Both the position numbers and the translations under genes were made by a program. Positions 21,428 through 32,291 of a stretch of 64,000 bases of DNA are shown piece by piece; position 1 is the stretch's first letter, and every line of letters begins with the position of its first letter. Source of the DNA: Ewingella americana (lineage in GTDB: Bacteria; Pseudomonadota; Gammaproteobacteria; Enterobacterales; Enterobacteriaceae); contig NZ_RCZD01000002.1 in NCBI RefSeq assembly GCF_006438725.1, forward strand, positions 373,294 to 437,293, in the 5' to 3' direction. The notes under the pieces were generated by a model. It had not been told where the DNA came from and made no database searches. It saw only the letters and a list, made by a program, of their open reading frames with translations.

Positions 21428-21539
21428 GTCGCCACGACCGACATATTCGCTGTTCCGGCAATCCCTTCTTTATTATCTCCCTGCATCCTTTATTATGCCC
21501 CTGCGACACTCTTTCACCGGTCTGCGGGAACATATTTTC

Positions 21540-23018
21540 ATGGTAAGTCAGTACTTCAACATTTTCACACAACGCAACACCCTGATCCTGTTGTTGCTGG
21601 GTTTTGCTTCAGGCTTACCCCTCGCTCTGACTTCCGGCACGCTGCAGGCGTGGATGACGGTGGAGAATGTCGATTTAAAAACCATCGGCATCTTTTCGCT
21701 GGTCGGCCAGGCTTACGTGTTCAAGTTCCTCTGGTCCCCGATGATGGACCACTACACCCCTTCTTTCTTTGGCCGCCGCCGTGGATGGTTAATCCTCACG
21801 CAACTGCTTTTAGTTGCCGCCATTTTTGGCATGGGTTATATGGATCCGTCGAAAGAACTATTCTGGCTGGCGGCACTGGCGGTGTTAATAGCCTTTGCTT
21901 CGGCTTCTCAGGACATCGTTTTTGACGCTTACAAAACCGATTTACTGCCAGCAGCAGAGCGAGGCAGCGGTGCGGCGGTATCGGTACTCGGCTATCGGTT
22001 GGCGATGCTGGTGTCCGGTGGCCTGGCATTGTGGCTAGCCGACCGCTACCTAGGTTGGCAGCACATGTACTGGTTGATGGCCGGGTTGATGTTAATTGGC
22101 GTAATCGCCACTATTATGGCACCGGAGCCTGAGGTCTCTGAACCGGCACCCCGTACCATCGAAATCGCCGTTGTCGCTCCGCTAAAGGACTTTTTCGGGC
22201 GTAATAACGCCTGGCTTATTCTGCTATTGATTGTGATGTACAAAATGGGCGATGCCTTTGCCGGCAGCCTGAGTACCACGTTTTTAATCCGCGGAGTCGG
22301 CTTTGATGCCGGTGAAGTTGGGCTGGTGAACAAAACCCTCGGCTTGCTGGCGACTATCATTGGTGCGCTCTATGGCGGTATGCTCATGCAGCGCCTGAGC
22401 CTGTTCCGTGCCCTGATGATTTTTGGCATTTTGCAGGGCGTTTCCAATGCCGGATACTGGATTTTAGCGGTCACCGACAAGCATCTTTATTCGATGGGCA
22501 CGGCGATTTTCTTTGAAAATTTGTGTGGCGGAATGGGGACCGCAGCCTTCGTTGCCCTGCTGATGACGCTGTGTAACAAATCTTTTTCTGCCACCCAGTT
22601 TGCCCTTCTTTCCGCGCTTTCTGCCGTGGGTCGTGTGTATGTCGGCCCAATTGCAGGCTGGTTTGTTGAAGCACACGGCTGGCCGTTGTTCTATCTATTT
22701 TCTATCGTGGCAGCCGTGCCGGGCTTGCTGCTGCTGGCGGTGTGCCGTCAGACACTGGAATATACTCAGCAGACTGACCGCTTCCTGCCAAGAAAGGCTT
22801 TCCCTGGCAGCTATAAATTGGCGTTGCGTATGCTGCTGCTCGGATGCGTTCTGCTGGCCGCCTGGCTTATCACGCTGGTGAGCAACGGGTTAGCCTGGAC
22901 AAACTGGGACACACTGCCGCAGCGCCTGGTTGAAGCCGCTTCCTTGATTTGTCTGTCTGGGATCGCACTCGGCAGCACCTTGGATTTTCTGGCCTTGCGG
23001 CGCGAAAAGATGGCCTGA
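21540..23018 (+). CDS. ampG: Muropeptide permease AmpG
   Basis: A 492-residue inner-membrane major facilitator that imports anhydro-muropeptides for peptidoglycan recycling, which also feed AmpR-type induction of chromosomal AmpC beta-lactamases. Conserved stretches include GFASGLPLALTSGTLQAWMT at the N-terminus, SASQDIVFDA and FLWSPMMDHYTPSFFGRRRGW. Many hydrophobic segments fit the expected multi-helix topology. The ATG at 21540 matches the E. coli N-terminus (MxSQYxxIF); an earlier in-frame ATG at 21495 would add 15 residues not found in the family. Confidence 0.95.
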   Translation: MVSQYFNIFTQRNTLILLLLGFASGLPLALTSGTLQAWMTVENVDLKTIGIFSLVGQAYVFKFLWSPMMDHYTPSFFGRRRGWLILTQLLLVAAIFGMGYMDPSKELFWLAALAVLIAFASASQDIVFDAYKTDLLPAAERGSGAAVSVLGYRLAMLVSGGLALWLADRYLGWQHMYWLMAGLMLIGVIATIMAPEPEVSEPAPRTIEIAVVAPLKDFFGRNNAWLILLLIVMYKMGDAFAGSLSTTFLIRGVGFDAGEVGLVNKTLGLLATIIGALYGGMLMQRLSLFRALMIFGILQGVSNAGYWILAVTDKHLYSMGTAIFFENLCGGMGTAAFVALLMTLCNKSFSATQFALLSALSAVGRVYVGPIAGWFVEAHGWPLFYLFSIVAAVPGLLLLAVCRQTLEYTQQTDRFLPRKAFPGSYKLALRMLLLGCVLLAAWLITLVSNGLAWTNWDTLPQRLVEAASLICLSGIALGSTLDFLALRREKMA

Positions 23019-23294
23019 CATCTGTTCGCTTAAATTTTAGGAATGAGTGTCGTTGCCCGGTAAATCAAAATCTGGCCTGATGTACCTTGTTGATCGGCAA
23101 GAGGGTTTCGGGTCGTTTTAGCGCTAACTGACGGAATTTAGTATTGTTATCCAGATAGTAAATTGGGGTTAATTTCCCTGCGCTAAGATAAGTTTTCCGC
23201 AATAAATAATATTTAATAAGTTACAGCATCTTTCAAATACACTTTTTTTTTACCTGGTTTGTATTTTTAAATTCACCGCATTTATACATTGCAT

Positions 23295-23310
23295 TAACAT
23301 TAATTAAACC
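23295..23310 (-). promoter_or_regulatory. Possible ArcA site upstream of cyoA
   Basis: On the minus strand GGTTT, six bases, TGTTA resembles the direct repeat bound by ArcA, a known repressor of cyo in E. coli. It lies about 200 bases upstream of the promoter, which is rather far. The 553-base gap from ampG to cyoA contains no ORF I can support. Confidence 0.3.
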
Positions 23311-23492
23311 TACCCAGAACATTACACTCAGCGTTAAATATCCTTCCTGACTGCTATACCTTGTTTTTGCTCACCATAGTAAAAGAACCTACTGCAACAT
23401 ATTGTTGACATTGAGAAATTGTCACTCTCCGTGACATCTGTGACTTCGTTAACATAATGTGGCAACGGCCTGCTGACACTTCCTTAAGCGTG

Positions 23493-23521
23493 TTTACAGT
23501 ACTGCAACCTTCCCGTAAAAT
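23493..23521 (+). promoter_or_regulatory. Sigma-70 promoter of cyoABCDE
   Basis: TTTACA, a 17-base spacer and TAAAAT, about 50 bases before the cyoA ATG. Confidence 0.75.
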
Positions 23522-23571
23522 GCCCGCACACATGGAGCGACAATAGAGCCCTGATTTATTGAGGTCGTTAG

Positions 23572-24531
23572 ATGAGACTTAAGAAATACAATAAAAGTAT
23601 TGGGATGTTGTCCTTATTTGCCTCTGCGTTAATGTTAAGCGGTTGCAATACGGCATTGATGGATCCCAAAGGAGCAATTGGACTTGAGCAGAGAACGCTG
23701 ATACTGACCGCCATCGGATTAATGCTGATCGTGGTTATACCGGTTATTATCATGGCCTTGGCGTTTGCCTGGAAGTATCGTGCTTCTAACACAAATGCTA
23801 AGTACAGCCCGAACTGGTCCCATTCCAACAAAATCGAAGCCGTGGTTTGGACTGTGCCGATTATCATTATTGCCATTCTGGCAACGATAACCTGGAAAAC
23901 CACTCACTCGCTTGATCCGTTCAAGCCTATCGTTTCAGACCAAAAACCGATGACGGTTGAAGTCGTTTCTCTGGACTGGAAATGGTTATTCATTTACCCA
24001 GAACAGGGCATCGCCACTGTTAACGAATTGGTGATCCCAAAAGACGTCCCCGTTCAGTTCAAAGTCACCTCTGACTCTGTGATGAACGCGTTCTTTATTC
24101 CTCAGTTAGGCGGACAGATTTACGCGATGGCCGGTATGCAGACTCAGTTGCATTTGATTGCAAATGAAGCCGGTACCTATAAAGGCATCTCGTCAAGCTT
24201 CAGTGGCCGCGGTTTCTCTGGCATGAAGTTCAACGCAATTGCGACCCCAACCCGTGCCGATTTTGACACTTGGGTAGCAAAAGTGAAAAGCGCACCGAAC
24301 CAACTGGCAACCACTGAAGATTTCAACAAACTGGCTGAACAGAGTATCGACAACCCGGTCGAATACTTCTCCACAGCAAAACCTGGTTTGTTTAAAGAAA
24401 TCATTGGCAAATACTCCATGCATGACATGAAGGCTGCGCCAGAAGGTCACACCATGCCAATGCCTGCTGGCACTGACATGAAAGGCATGGATATGGGTGG
24501 GCAGTCTCACGCAGCCGGAGCCGAGGAATAA
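23572..24531 (+). CDS. cyoA: Cytochrome bo3 ubiquinol oxidase subunit II
   Basis: A 319-residue subunit of the aerobic quinol oxidase. A lipoprotein signal ends in LSGC (Cys25), followed by two transmembrane helices and a periplasmic cupredoxin domain. As usual for quinol oxidases this lacks the CuA cysteine ligands. The tail is Met- and His-rich ([17 protein letters not shown]). First gene of a five-gene operon, ATG at 23572. Confidence 0.97.
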   Translation: MRLKKYNKSIGMLSLFASALMLSGCNTALMDPKGAIGLEQRTLILTAIGLMLIVVIPVIIMALAFAWKYRASNTNAKYSPNWSHSNKIEAVVWTVPIIIIAILATITWKTTHSLDPFKPIVSDQKPMTVEVVSLDWKWLFIYPEQGIATVNELVIPKDVPVQFKVTSDSVMNAFFIPQLGGQIYAMAGMQTQLHLIANEAGTYKGISSSFSGRGFSGMKFNAIATPTRADFDTWVAKVKSAPNQLATTEDFNKLAEQSIDNPVEYFSTAKPGLFKEIIGKYSMHDMKAAPEGHTMPMPAGTDMKGMDMGGQSHAAGAEE

Positions 24532-24534
24532 ACG

Positions 24535-26526
24535 ATGTTCGGAAAATTAACGCTTGATTCGGTTCCGTATCATGAACCGATTATCATGGTCACCGTTGCC
24601 GCGATAATTCTGGGTGGGCTGGCAGTAGTTGCCGGCATCACCTATTTCGGTAAATGGAAGTACCTGTGGACCGAATGGCTAACCTCAGTCGACCACAAAA
24701 AAATTGGTATCATGTACATCATCGTTGCTTTCGTCATGCTTCTGCGTGGCTTTGCTGATGCCATCATGATGCGTAGCCAGCAGGTACTCGCTTCAGCGGG
24801 TGAACCTGGCTTCTTACCGCCTCATCACTACGACCAAATCTTTACCGCGCACGGCGTGATCATGATCTTCTTCATGGCGATGCCTTTCGTTATCGGTTTG
24901 ATGAACGTCGTCGTTCCTCTACAGATCGGTGCACGTGACGTAGCGTTCCCGTTCCTGAACAACGTCAGCTTCTGGTTCACCGCCGCCGCTGTGATTCTGA
25001 TCAACATCTCTCTGGGTGTCGGTGAGTTCGCACAAACGGGTTGGTTGGCCTATCCGCCGTTATCAGGTAAGGAATACAGCCCTGGCGTGGGGGTCGATTA
25101 CTGGATATGGAGTCTACAGATATCCGGTATAGGGACCTTGCTGACCGGTGTTAACTTCTTCGCCACCATCCTCAAGATGCGTGCGCCGGGTATGCCGCTG
25201 ATGAAAATGCCGGTATTTACCTGGGCTGCACTGTGTACCAACGTCCTGATTATCGTGTCGTTCCCTATTCTGACTGTAACCGTTGCGTTGCTGACCCTGG
25301 ATCGCTATCTGGGCACCCATTTCTTCACGAATGATATGGGCGGCAACATGATGATGTACATCAACCTGATTTGGGCCTGGGGCCATCCGGAAGTGTACAT
25401 TTTGGTTCTGCCAGTGTTTGGGGTGTTCTCCGAAGTTACCGCGACCTTCTCCAAAAAACGTCTGTTCGGCTATACCTCACTGGTATGGGCAACCATCGCC
25501 ATTACCGTGCTGTCATTCGTTGTTTGGTTGCACCACTTCTTCACCATGGGTTCAGGCGCCAACGTCAATGCCTTCTTCGGCATCATGACAATGATCATTT
25601 CTATCCCAACAGGGGTAAAAATCTTCAACTGGTTATTCACCATGTATCAGGGCCGTATCCAGCTTAACGCTGCGATGCTGTGGACCATCGGCTTCATCAT
25701 CACCTTCTCCGTCGGTGGTATGACCGGTGTTCTGCTGGCGGTGCCGGGTGCAGACTTCGTGCTACACAACAGTCTGTTCCTGATTGCACACTTCCATAAC
25801 GTGATTATCGGTGGTGTCGTCTTCGGTTGCTTCGCGGGTCTGACTTACTGGTTCCCTAAATCTTTCGGCTTCACGCTGAATGAAAAATGGGGTGTGCGTT
25901 CATTCTGGTGCTGGATCATCGGCTTCTTCGTTGCCTTCATGCCGCTCTACATTCTGGGCTTCATGGGCATGACCCGTCGTATCAGCCAGAATATCGACCC
26001 TGAGTTCCACCTGTTGCTGGTTATTGCAGCCTGTGGTGCAGCGTTGATCGCACTCGGTATTCTGTGTCAGTTGATCATGATCTTTGTGAGCGTGCGTGAC
26101 CGCGATCAAAACCGTGATCTGACCGGTGACCCGTGGGGCGCCCGTACTCTGGAGTGGTCTACCTCTTCACCTCCTCCGTTCTATAACTTCGCTATCGTGC
26201 CGCAAGTTCACGACCGCGATGCATTCTGGGACATGAAAGAGAAAGGCGAAGCTTATGTAAAACCGGCTAAATATGAAAAAATTCATATGCCACGCAACAG
26301 CGGCGCAGGCTTCATCATCGCCATGCTCAGCCTGGTCAGCGGTTTTGCATTAATCTGGGACATCTGGTGGTTGGCGCTCGTGACCTTCATCGGCATCGTT
26401 GTGACCTGGATTGTAAAAAGCTTCGATGAAGATGTTGATTACTACGTTTCGGCTGAAGAAGTGGAACGTATCGAGAACCAGCATTTTGAACAAATCAGCA
26501 AAGCAGGCGTGAAACATGGCAACTGA
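24535..26526 (+). CDS. cyoB: Cytochrome bo3 ubiquinol oxidase subunit I
   Basis: The 663-residue catalytic subunit, carrying haem b, haem o3 and CuB. Copper and haem ligands are visible in [27 protein letters not shown] (with the His-Tyr cross-link pair), [10 protein letters not shown] and [12 protein letters not shown]. The K and D proton-channel regions are present in the expected order. It reduces oxygen to water and pumps protons. It starts 3 bases after the cyoA stop and overlaps cyoC by 11 bases. Confidence 0.98.
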   Translation: MFGKLTLDSVPYHEPIIMVTVAAIILGGLAVVAGITYFGKWKYLWTEWLTSVDHKKIGIMYIIVAFVMLLRGFADAIMMRSQQVLASAGEPGFLPPHHYDQIFTAHGVIMIFFMAMPFVIGLMNVVVPLQIGARDVAFPFLNNVSFWFTAAAVILINISLGVGEFAQTGWLAYPPLSGKEYSPGVGVDYWIWSLQISGIGTLLTGVNFFATILKMRAPGMPLMKMPVFTWAALCTNVLIIVSFPILTVTVALLTLDRYLGTHFFTNDMGGNMMMYINLIWAWGHPEVYILVLPVFGVFSEVTATFSKKRLFGYTSLVWATIAITVLSFVVWLHHFFTMGSGANVNAFFGIMTMIISIPTGVKIFNWLFTMYQGRIQLNAAMLWTIGFIITFSVGGMTGVLLAVPGADFVLHNSLFLIAHFHNVIIGGVVFGCFAGLTYWFPKSFGFTLNEKWGVRSFWCWIIGFFVAFMPLYILGFMGMTRRISQNIDPEFHLLLVIAACGAALIALGILCQLIMIFVSVRDRDQNRDLTGDPWGARTLEWSTSSPPPFYNFAIVPQVHDRDAFWDMKEKGEAYVKPAKYEKIHMPRNSGAGFIIAMLSLVSGFALIWDIWWLALVTFIGIVVTWIVKSFDEDVDYYVSAEEVERIENQHFEQISKAGVKHGN

Positions 26527-27133
26527 TACCCTGACTAACCACGACGCAGCCCATGCAGAGCATGGGCACCACGACGCAGGTGAAACCAAAGTCTTCGGCT
26601 TCTGGATCTACCTGATGAGCGACTGCATATTGTTTGCGAGTTTGTTCGCAACTTATGCAGTACTGGTGCACGGGACCGCTGGCGGCCCAACGGGTAAAGA
26701 CATTTTCGAACTCCCGTTCGTTCTGGTCGAAACTTTCTTCCTGCTGTTTAGTAGTATTACTTACGGCATGGCGATGCTGGGCATGACCAAAGGCAGCGTA
26801 AAAGCTGTTAATACCTGGTTGTTCCTGACTTTCCTGTTCGGTTTAGGCTTTATCGGGATGGAGCTCTATGAATTTCATCACTTGATTAAAGAAGGTTTTG
26901 GTCCTGACCGCAGTGGCTTCCTGTCAGCCTTCTTCGCGCTGGTTGCCACTCACGGTATCCACGTGACCTGTGGTTTGATTTGGATCGTTGTGATGATGAT
27001 TCAAGTGAGCCGTCGTGGCCTGACTGCCGTTAACCAAACCCGTCTGATGTGCCTAAGTCTGTTCTGGCACTTCCTGGACGTGGTCTGGATTTGCGTATTC
27101 ACCGTTGTTTACCTGATGGGGGTATTAGCATGA
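26516..27133 (+). CDS. cyoC: Cytochrome bo3 ubiquinol oxidase subunit III
   Basis: A 205-residue, five-helix subunit III of the haem-copper oxidase. The His-rich N-terminus (HAEHGHHD) precedes [20 protein letters not shown] and ends near [18 protein letters not shown], all typical. The ATG at 26516 lies inside the end of cyoB. Its TGA overlaps the cyoD ATG as ATGA, so translation is coupled. Confidence 0.97.
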   Translation: MATDTLTNHDAAHAEHGHHDAGETKVFGFWIYLMSDCILFASLFATYAVLVHGTAGGPTGKDIFELPFVLVETFFLLFSSITYGMAMLGMTKGSVKAVNTWLFLTFLFGLGFIGMELYEFHHLIKEGFGPDRSGFLSAFFALVATHGIHVTCGLIWIVVMMIQVSRRGLTAVNQTRLMCLSLFWHFLDVVWICVFTVVYLMGVLA

Positions 27134-27462
27134 GTCATTCTGCCACTTCCCATGGCGGCGCAAGCCACGGCAGCGTGAAGTCATACCTGATTGGCTTCAT
27201 CCTGTCAGTTATCCTGACGGTTATCCCGTTTGCCATGGTGATGAGCGACACTGCTTCGCATTCGTTGATCATTGGCACCGTGGTAGCATCTGCGGTCATC
27301 CAGATCGTGGTCCATCTGGTGTTCTTCCTGCACTTAAGTACTGCGTCGGAAGCACGCTGGAACCTGGTGGCATTTCTGTTCACCGCTGTGATTATCTTTA
27401 TCGTCGTTGTGGGCTCATTGTGGATTATGTATAACCTCAACCTCAATATGATGGTCAGTTAA
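27130..27462 (+). CDS. cyoD: Cytochrome bo3 ubiquinol oxidase subunit IV
   Basis: A 110-residue, three-helix subunit IV that stabilises the oxidase. The ATG at 27130 gives [20 protein letters not shown], close to E. coli CyoD. The reading frame stays open far upstream inside cyoC, but the conserved N-terminus and the 4-base overlap fix the start. Confidence 0.97.
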   Translation: MSHSATSHGGASHGSVKSYLIGFILSVILTVIPFAMVMSDTASHSLIIGTVVASAVIQIVVHLVFFLHLSTASEARWNLVAFLFTAVIIFIVVVGSLWIMYNLNLNMMVS

Positions 27463-27480
27463 AGAGCCGAGCTGCACGTG

Positions 27481-28365
27481 ATGATTAAGCAATACCTGCA
27501 AGTAACGAAACCAGGAATTATTTTCGGCAACTTAATTTCTGTCATCGGGGGATTTCTCCTTGCTGCCAAAGGCAGCATCGACTTCCCACTCTTTCTCTCC
27601 ACGCTGGTGGGTGTTTCGCTGGTCGTTGCCTCGGGTTGTGTCTTTAACAACTTCATCGACCGCGACATCGACCGGATCATGGAAAGAACGAAAAACCGGG
27701 TCCTGGTGATGGGGCTTATACCGCCGAAAACAACCCTGGTTTACGCGACCATTCTGGGTATTGTGGGCTTTGCGTTGCTGTATCTGGGCGCCAATCCGCT
27801 GGCAATGTGGCTGGCAGTGATGGGCTTTGTGGTTTATGTCGGCGTTTACAGCCTGTACATGAAGCGCAAATCAGTTTACGGCACGCTGGTTGGTAGCTTG
27901 TCAGGCGCTGCACCTCCGGTGATTGGTTACTGTGCCGTTACCGGCCAGTTCGATATGGGCGCTGCAATCTTGCTTCTGATCTTCAGCCTGTGGCAGATGC
28001 CGCACTCGTACGCGATTGCCATCTTCCGCTTTAAAGATTATCAGGCAGCGGGTATCCCGGTTTTGCCGGTGGTGAAAGGCATTTCTGTCGCCAAGCATCA
28101 TATTACCGTCTACATTCTGGCGTTTATGATTGCCACGCTAATGCTGACCCTGAGCGGTTACGCAGGTTATAAATACCTGATTGTCGCCGGTGCTGTCAGT
28201 ATCTGGTGGCTGGGCATGGCCCTGAAAGGGTACAAAGCCGAAAACGACATTGTCTGGGCGAGAAAGCTGTTTGGATTCTCCATCATCACGATCATGTCAC
28301 TCAGCTTTATGATGTCTGTTGATTTCAACTCAGCACCGACATCGATGTTAACCTACGTTTGGTAA
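27481..28365 (+). CDS. cyoE: Protohaem IX farnesyltransferase CyoE (haem O synthase)
   Basis: A UbiA-family prenyltransferase of about 294 residues that adds farnesyl to haem b to make haem O for CyoB. The first Asp-rich motif [18 protein letters not shown] is at about 58-75 and further conserved residues lie in [13 protein letters not shown]. It is multi-helical. A GTG directly before the ATG (27478) gives a Met-Met start as in E. coli; either could be used. Farnesyl diphosphate comes from IspA, encoded 6 kb away. Confidence 0.96.
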   Translation: MIKQYLQVTKPGIIFGNLISVIGGFLLAAKGSIDFPLFLSTLVGVSLVVASGCVFNNFIDRDIDRIMERTKNRVLVMGLIPPKTTLVYATILGIVGFALLYLGANPLAMWLAVMGFVVYVGVYSLYMKRKSVYGTLVGSLSGAAPPVIGYCAVTGQFDMGAAILLLIFSLWQMPHSYAIAIFRFKDYQAAGIPVLPVVKGISVAKHHITVYILAFMIATLMLTLSGYAGYKYLIVAGAVSIWWLGMALKGYKAENDIVWARKLFGFSIITIMSLSFMMSVDFNSAPTSMLTYVW

Positions 28366-28417
28366 CGCGAGCGGGTAGCCTAACGCGCTGTCATTTAGTT
28401 GGATAACGAGCATATCG

Positions 28418-28449
28418 AAAGGCCAGTAGCGATACTGGCCTTTTCTTTT
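28418..28449 (+). terminator. Terminator of the cyo operon
   Basis: Stem AAAGGCCAGTA/TACTGGCCTTT with a short loop, then TCTTTT, about 50 bases after cyoE. Confidence 0.87.
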
Positions 28450-28555
28450 GTTCTGCCGCTATGGCTCAACCCGTAATATCTGCTAAAGATCCATCGTTTT
28501 ACCCTAACTGGCTAAGAGCACTACAATGTGCAGAATGTGATTTTGAGGTAGTAAT

Positions 28556-29920
28556 GTGAACGATAACCAAATGACCCCGCAGGAAAGCCGGGCGACATGG
28601 GGATTAGGGACAGTTTTCTCCTTGCGCATGCTCGGCATGTTTATGGTTTTACCCGTCCTGACCACTTACGGTATGGCCCTGACAGGCGCCAGTGAAACCC
28701 TTATCGGCATTGCTATTGGCATCTACGGACTGGCTCAGGCCATCTTTCAAATTCCTTTCGGCTTGCTCTCTGACCGCGTTGGTCGCAAGCCGCTGATCGT
28801 CTTTGGCCTGATTATCTTCTGCATCGGCAGCGTGGTGGCCGCTTCCACAGATTCCATCTGGGGCGTGATCATCGGCCGCGCTATGCAAGGTTCAGGGGCA
28901 ATTGCCGCCGCCGTGATGGCGCTGCTTTCAGACCTGACGCGCGAACAGAACCGCACCAAAGCGATGGCCTTTATCGGCATTAGCTTCGGCGTGACTTTCG
29001 CGATTGCCATGGTACTCGGCCCGATCATCACCCATGCCTGGGGCCTACACGCCCTGTTCTGGGCCATTGCACTACTGACACTGGTCGCGATCGTGATAAC
29101 GCTGATGGTGGTCCCCTCCCCTTCCACGCACCTGCTCAACCGTGAATCAAGCATGGTCAAAGGCAGTTTCAGCAAAGTGCTGTCCAACGGCAAGTTGTTG
29201 AAACTCAACTTTGGCATTTTGTGTTTGCACATTTTGTTGATGTCGAGCTTCGTGGTATTGCCGCAGGTGATGGAACACGCGGGTTTCCCGCCGAGTGAGC
29301 ACTGGCGCGTCTATCTGGTGACCATGTTGGTTTCTTTTGTTGCGGTGATCCCGGTCATCATTTACGCCGAGAAAAAGCGCCATATGAAGCAGGTGTTCAT
29401 GGGCTGCGTAACGGTTATTCTGTTGGCAGAAATCGTATTGTGGTACGCCGGTTTACGCCTGTGGGTGGTGATCGCGGGTATTCAACTGTTCTTCCTGGCC
29501 TTCAACGTGATGGAGGCGATTTTACCGTCGCTCATCAGCAAAGAATCCCCCGCAGGATACAAAGGTACGGCAATGGGCATCTACTCTACCAGCCAGTTTC
29601 TGGGTGTCGCCATTGGCGGCAGCCTCGGTGGTTATGTTTACGGTCACGCGGGTGCCGGTGCAGTATTTCTGGTCTGCGCCGCCGTTGCCGTAGTCTGGCT
29701 GTTTGTCAGTTCAACCATGAGTGAACCGCCCTACGTCAGTAGCCTGCGTATCACTTTGTCTGAACTGGCCGTCAAGGATTCAGCCCTCGAAGCCCGTATC
29801 AAAGCCCAGCCTGGCGTAGCCGAAGCGGTGGTGGTGCCAGAAGAGTTGAGTGCCTACGTAAAAGTGGATACCAAACAGACTAACCGCCAAAAATTGGAAC
29901 AACTGGTGGCTGTCGTCTGA
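28556..29920 (+). CDS. yajR: Major facilitator transporter YajR
   Basis: A 454-residue transporter, the same length as E. coli YajR. The first 390 or so residues are 12 membrane helices with the motif A loop GLLSDRVGRKPLIV near 72. The last 65 residues form the soluble ferredoxin-like YAM domain (from about VSSLRITLSELAVKD). The crystal structure of the E. coli protein is known, but its physiological substrate is not settled. The start is GTG at 28556, and a terminator follows. Confidence 0.95.
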   Translation: MNDNQMTPQESRATWGLGTVFSLRMLGMFMVLPVLTTYGMALTGASETLIGIAIGIYGLAQAIFQIPFGLLSDRVGRKPLIVFGLIIFCIGSVVAASTDSIWGVIIGRAMQGSGAIAAAVMALLSDLTREQNRTKAMAFIGISFGVTFAIAMVLGPIITHAWGLHALFWAIALLTLVAIVITLMVVPSPSTHLLNRESSMVKGSFSKVLSNGKLLKLNFGILCLHILLMSSFVVLPQVMEHAGFPPSEHWRVYLVTMLVSFVAVIPVIIYAEKKRHMKQVFMGCVTVILLAEIVLWYAGLRLWVVIAGIQLFFLAFNVMEAILPSLISKESPAGYKGTAMGIYSTSQFLGVAIGGSLGGYVYGHAGAGAVFLVCAAVAVVWLFVSSTMSEPPYVSSLRITLSELAVKDSALEARIKAQPGVAEAVVVPEELSAYVKVDTKQTNRQKLEQLVAVV

Positions 29921-29938
29921 CTGCATCACCAAACAATG

Positions 29939-29968
29939 AAAAAGGACGCTGACAATAGCGTCCTTTTT
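29939..29968. terminator. Bidirectional terminator between yajR and yajQ
   Basis: A perfect 12-bp stem AAAAAGGACGCT/AGCGTCCTTTTT with a 6-base loop, giving a T tract on both strands in a convergent gap. Confidence 0.9.
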
Positions 29969-29988
29969 CATTTCCAAAACAGTAAAAA

Positions 29989-30480
29989 TCAGTCGCGGAA
30001 GTTTTTAAACTGGAAAGGCTGGCCTAACTCACCGTTACGCACCAGTGCCATGACCGCCTGCAAATCGTCACGGGCTTTGCCGGTCACACGCACTTCGTCG
30101 CCCTGAACCTGCGCCTGCACTTTAATTTTGCTGTCTTTGATGAGTTTCACAATCTTCTTCGCCAGCGTGGATTCAATCCCGGAATGCAGTTTGGCTGTCA
30201 CGCTGTACGTTTTACCGCTGTGCTCCATCTGCTCAGGCACCTCCAGCGCCCCGCCTTCAATACTGCGTTTGGCCAGTTTCTCGCGCAGAATATCCACCAG
30301 CTGATTAACCTGGAAATCAGATTCGCTGGCGCACTTGATAGACTCGTCCTTTTCGTTCAGCTCGAAGCTGGCAGGAATGTTGCGAAAATCCCAACGAGTG
30401 GTCAGTTCACGGCTGGCATTCTCGACCGCATTGCGGACTTCCTGCATGTCAATTTCGGAAACAATGTCGAATGACGGCAT
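29989..30480 (-). CDS. yajQ: YajQ family cyclic-di-GMP/nucleotide-binding protein
   Basis: A 163-residue protein with the two-ferredoxin-fold YajQ architecture ([20 protein letters not shown] at the start, FQFKNFRD at the end). Members bind RNA or nucleotides, and a Xanthomonas homologue is a cyclic-di-GMP effector; the function in enteric bacteria is unclear. It is divergent from panE across a 258-base gap where I see nothing firm. Confidence 0.93.
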   Translation of the reverse strand: MPSFDIVSEIDMQEVRNAVENASRELTTRWDFRNIPASFELNEKDESIKCASESDFQVNQLVDILREKLAKRSIEGGALEVPEQMEHSGKTYSVTAKLHSGIESTLAKKIVKLIKDSKIKVQAQVQGDEVRVTGKARDDLQAVMALVRNGELGQPFQFKNFRD

Positions 30481-30738
30481 AATCGCTTCTCCCTGGGATA
30501 TTAACCCATGTCGTTATGATGATAAGTCGTTTGATGGCGTGCATAATACCGCCTTCGCCCTTTGATGCCAAAACCAAGCCGCATCCTTTTGTTGACTGAA
30601 GCCCGAACAGGCATAAAATCCCCGAAAAAGTGTGACGCACAGCACAAACAGCTATACTAATAACTACAAATAAATAACAAACAAGAAACATAACATTCGA
30701 TTCACTGAGTGCGTTCATTCAATTGCTCAGGAGGCATA

Positions 30739-31650
30739 ATGAAGATTACAGTACTTGGCTGCGGGGCTTTAGGCCAACTTTGGCTTTCCGCTTTGTATGA
30801 GCAAGGACACGATGTTCAGGGTTGGATCCGCATTGCACAGCCTTTCTGCGCGGTAAACGTAATCAATGCCGACGGCGGGGCATTTAACCGTAATTTGCCC
30901 ACCAATGATCCGCAGCATCTGGCTGAAAGCGAGCTTTTGTTAGTCACCCTCAAAGCCTGGCAGGTTTCAGGCGCGGTCAGCGCATTAATGCCAATGCTGA
31001 ATGATAACTGCACTCTGCTCCTGTTGCATAACGGCATGGGGACAATAGAAGAGCTACCGGCAAACCGCTTCTCGATTTTACAAGGTGCTACCACCCACGC
31101 CGCTCGCCATGAAGGCAATTCTATTCTTCACGTGGCCAGCGGCGTAACGCATATTGGTCCGGTATCCGCACGCGGTGCGGCGTCAAGCCATCTGGCGGAC
31201 GTTTTGCATAATGCCCTGCCTGACGTCGCTTGGCATGACAACATCTATCCCTCGCTGTGGAATAAGCTGGCGGTAAATTGCGTGATCAATCCGCTAACCG
31301 CCGTACATAACTGTACGAACGGTGATCTTATGGCGTACTCGGGTGAAATCGAACAAATCTGTGCCGAAGTGGCCGATGTGATGGCCATTGAGGGATACCA
31401 GACACATACGGAATCGCTGCTGAGTTATGTTTATCAGGTAATCGACACCACTGCGGCCAATCACTCATCAATGTTGCAGGATATCCGGGGCCAACGTCAT
31501 ACCGAAATTGACTACATCACCGGCTACATTATTCGCCGCGCCCGTAAGCATGGGCTCACCCTGCCAGCAAATACCCGTTTATTTGAAATGATTAAAAGAA
31601 AGGAAAATAACTATGAGCGTTTCGGTTCTGGTTTGTCTGGCACCTGGTAG
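30739..31650 (+). CDS. panE: 2-dehydropantoate 2-reductase PanE
   Basis: A 303-residue NADPH-dependent ketopantoate reductase of pantothenate/CoA synthesis. The dinucleotide-binding GCGALG is at residues 7-12. The catalytic Lys lies in [14 protein letters not shown], and the C-terminal helical domain ends with LFEMIKRKE. The ATG at 30739 has a strong CAGGAGG ribosome site and gives the E. coli length. Its last 38 bases overlap yajL in another frame. Confidence 0.95.
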   Translation: MKITVLGCGALGQLWLSALYEQGHDVQGWIRIAQPFCAVNVINADGGAFNRNLPTNDPQHLAESELLLVTLKAWQVSGAVSALMPMLNDNCTLLLLHNGMGTIEELPANRFSILQGATTHAARHEGNSILHVASGVTHIGPVSARGAASSHLADVLHNALPDVAWHDNIYPSLWNKLAVNCVINPLTAVHNCTNGDLMAYSGEIEQICAEVADVMAIEGYQTHTESLLSYVYQVIDTTAANHSSMLQDIRGQRHTEIDYITGYIIRRARKHGLTLPANTRLFEMIKRKENNYERFGSGLSGTW

Positions 31651-32218
31651 CGAAGAGATTGAAGCGGTCACCGCGATTGATTTGCTGGTCCGTGCAGGTG
31701 TCAACGTAACAACGGCCAGTGTGGCGGGTGACGGCAATCTGGAGATCCGCTGCTCGCGCGGCGTGCGTATTCTGGCAGATGTTGCACTGGTGGATGTGGC
31801 TGACAACCACTTTGAGGCCATTGTCCTGCCCGGTGGCCTTAAAGGCGCGGAGTGTTTTCGCGACAGCCCACTTTTAGTCGAAACCGTGCGTCAGACCCAT
31901 TTTGCCGGCAAGATTGTAGCGGCCATCTGTGCTGCTCCTGCCCTGGTTCTGGAATATCATGACCTGTTCCCTATCGCTAATATCACCGGATCACCCTCTT
32001 TAAAAGAGAAGATCTCGCCATCAAAATGGTCCGATCGCCGCGTCATGTATGATCCGCGCGTCAATCTGCTGACCAGCCAAGGTCCTGGCAGCGCGATAGA
32101 GTTCACCCTCAAACTGATCGAACTGCTGCTTGGCAGACCCAAAGCGGCTGAAATTGCGGCACAGCTCGTGATGTCGCCGGGAATTTATAATTTCACTGAC
32201 GAAGGAGCGCGGGAATAA
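31613..32218 (+). CDS. yajL: DJ-1/PfpI family protein YajL
   Basis: A 201-residue homologue of human DJ-1. The reactive Cys106 sits in AAICAAPA and an acidic partner in PGSEE near residue 15. E. coli YajL protects against oxidative and electrophile stress; chaperone and protein deglycase activities have been reported, the latter contested. It starts within the end of panE (ATG 31613, with AGGAAA upstream), so the two are co-translated. Confidence 0.94.
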   Translation: MSVSVLVCLAPGSEEIEAVTAIDLLVRAGVNVTTASVAGDGNLEIRCSRGVRILADVALVDVADNHFEAIVLPGGLKGAECFRDSPLLVETVRQTHFAGKIVAAICAAPALVLEYHDLFPIANITGSPSLKEKISPSKWSDRRVMYDPRVNLLTSQGPGSAIEFTLKLIELLLGRPKAAEIAAQLVMSPGIYNFTDEGARE

Positions 32219-32243
32219 GTGCCTGTTCTGATGTAGAAAAACA

Positions 32244-32276
32244 CATAAAAAAACCCGGCAATGCCGGGTTTATATT
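32244..32276. terminator. Bidirectional terminator between yajL and thiI
   Basis: Stem ACCCGGCA/TGCCGGGT in the convergent gap. The minus strand has a run of seven T, and the plus strand TTTATATTT. Confidence 0.85.
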
Positions 32277-32291
32277 TCGTTCCCGCAAAAC

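Noticed and set aside
23019-23490. Search for a small gene or Fur box in the long gap upstream of cyoA
   Set aside because: Frames are short and lack ribosome sites; no sequence close to the 19-base Fur palindrome was seen.
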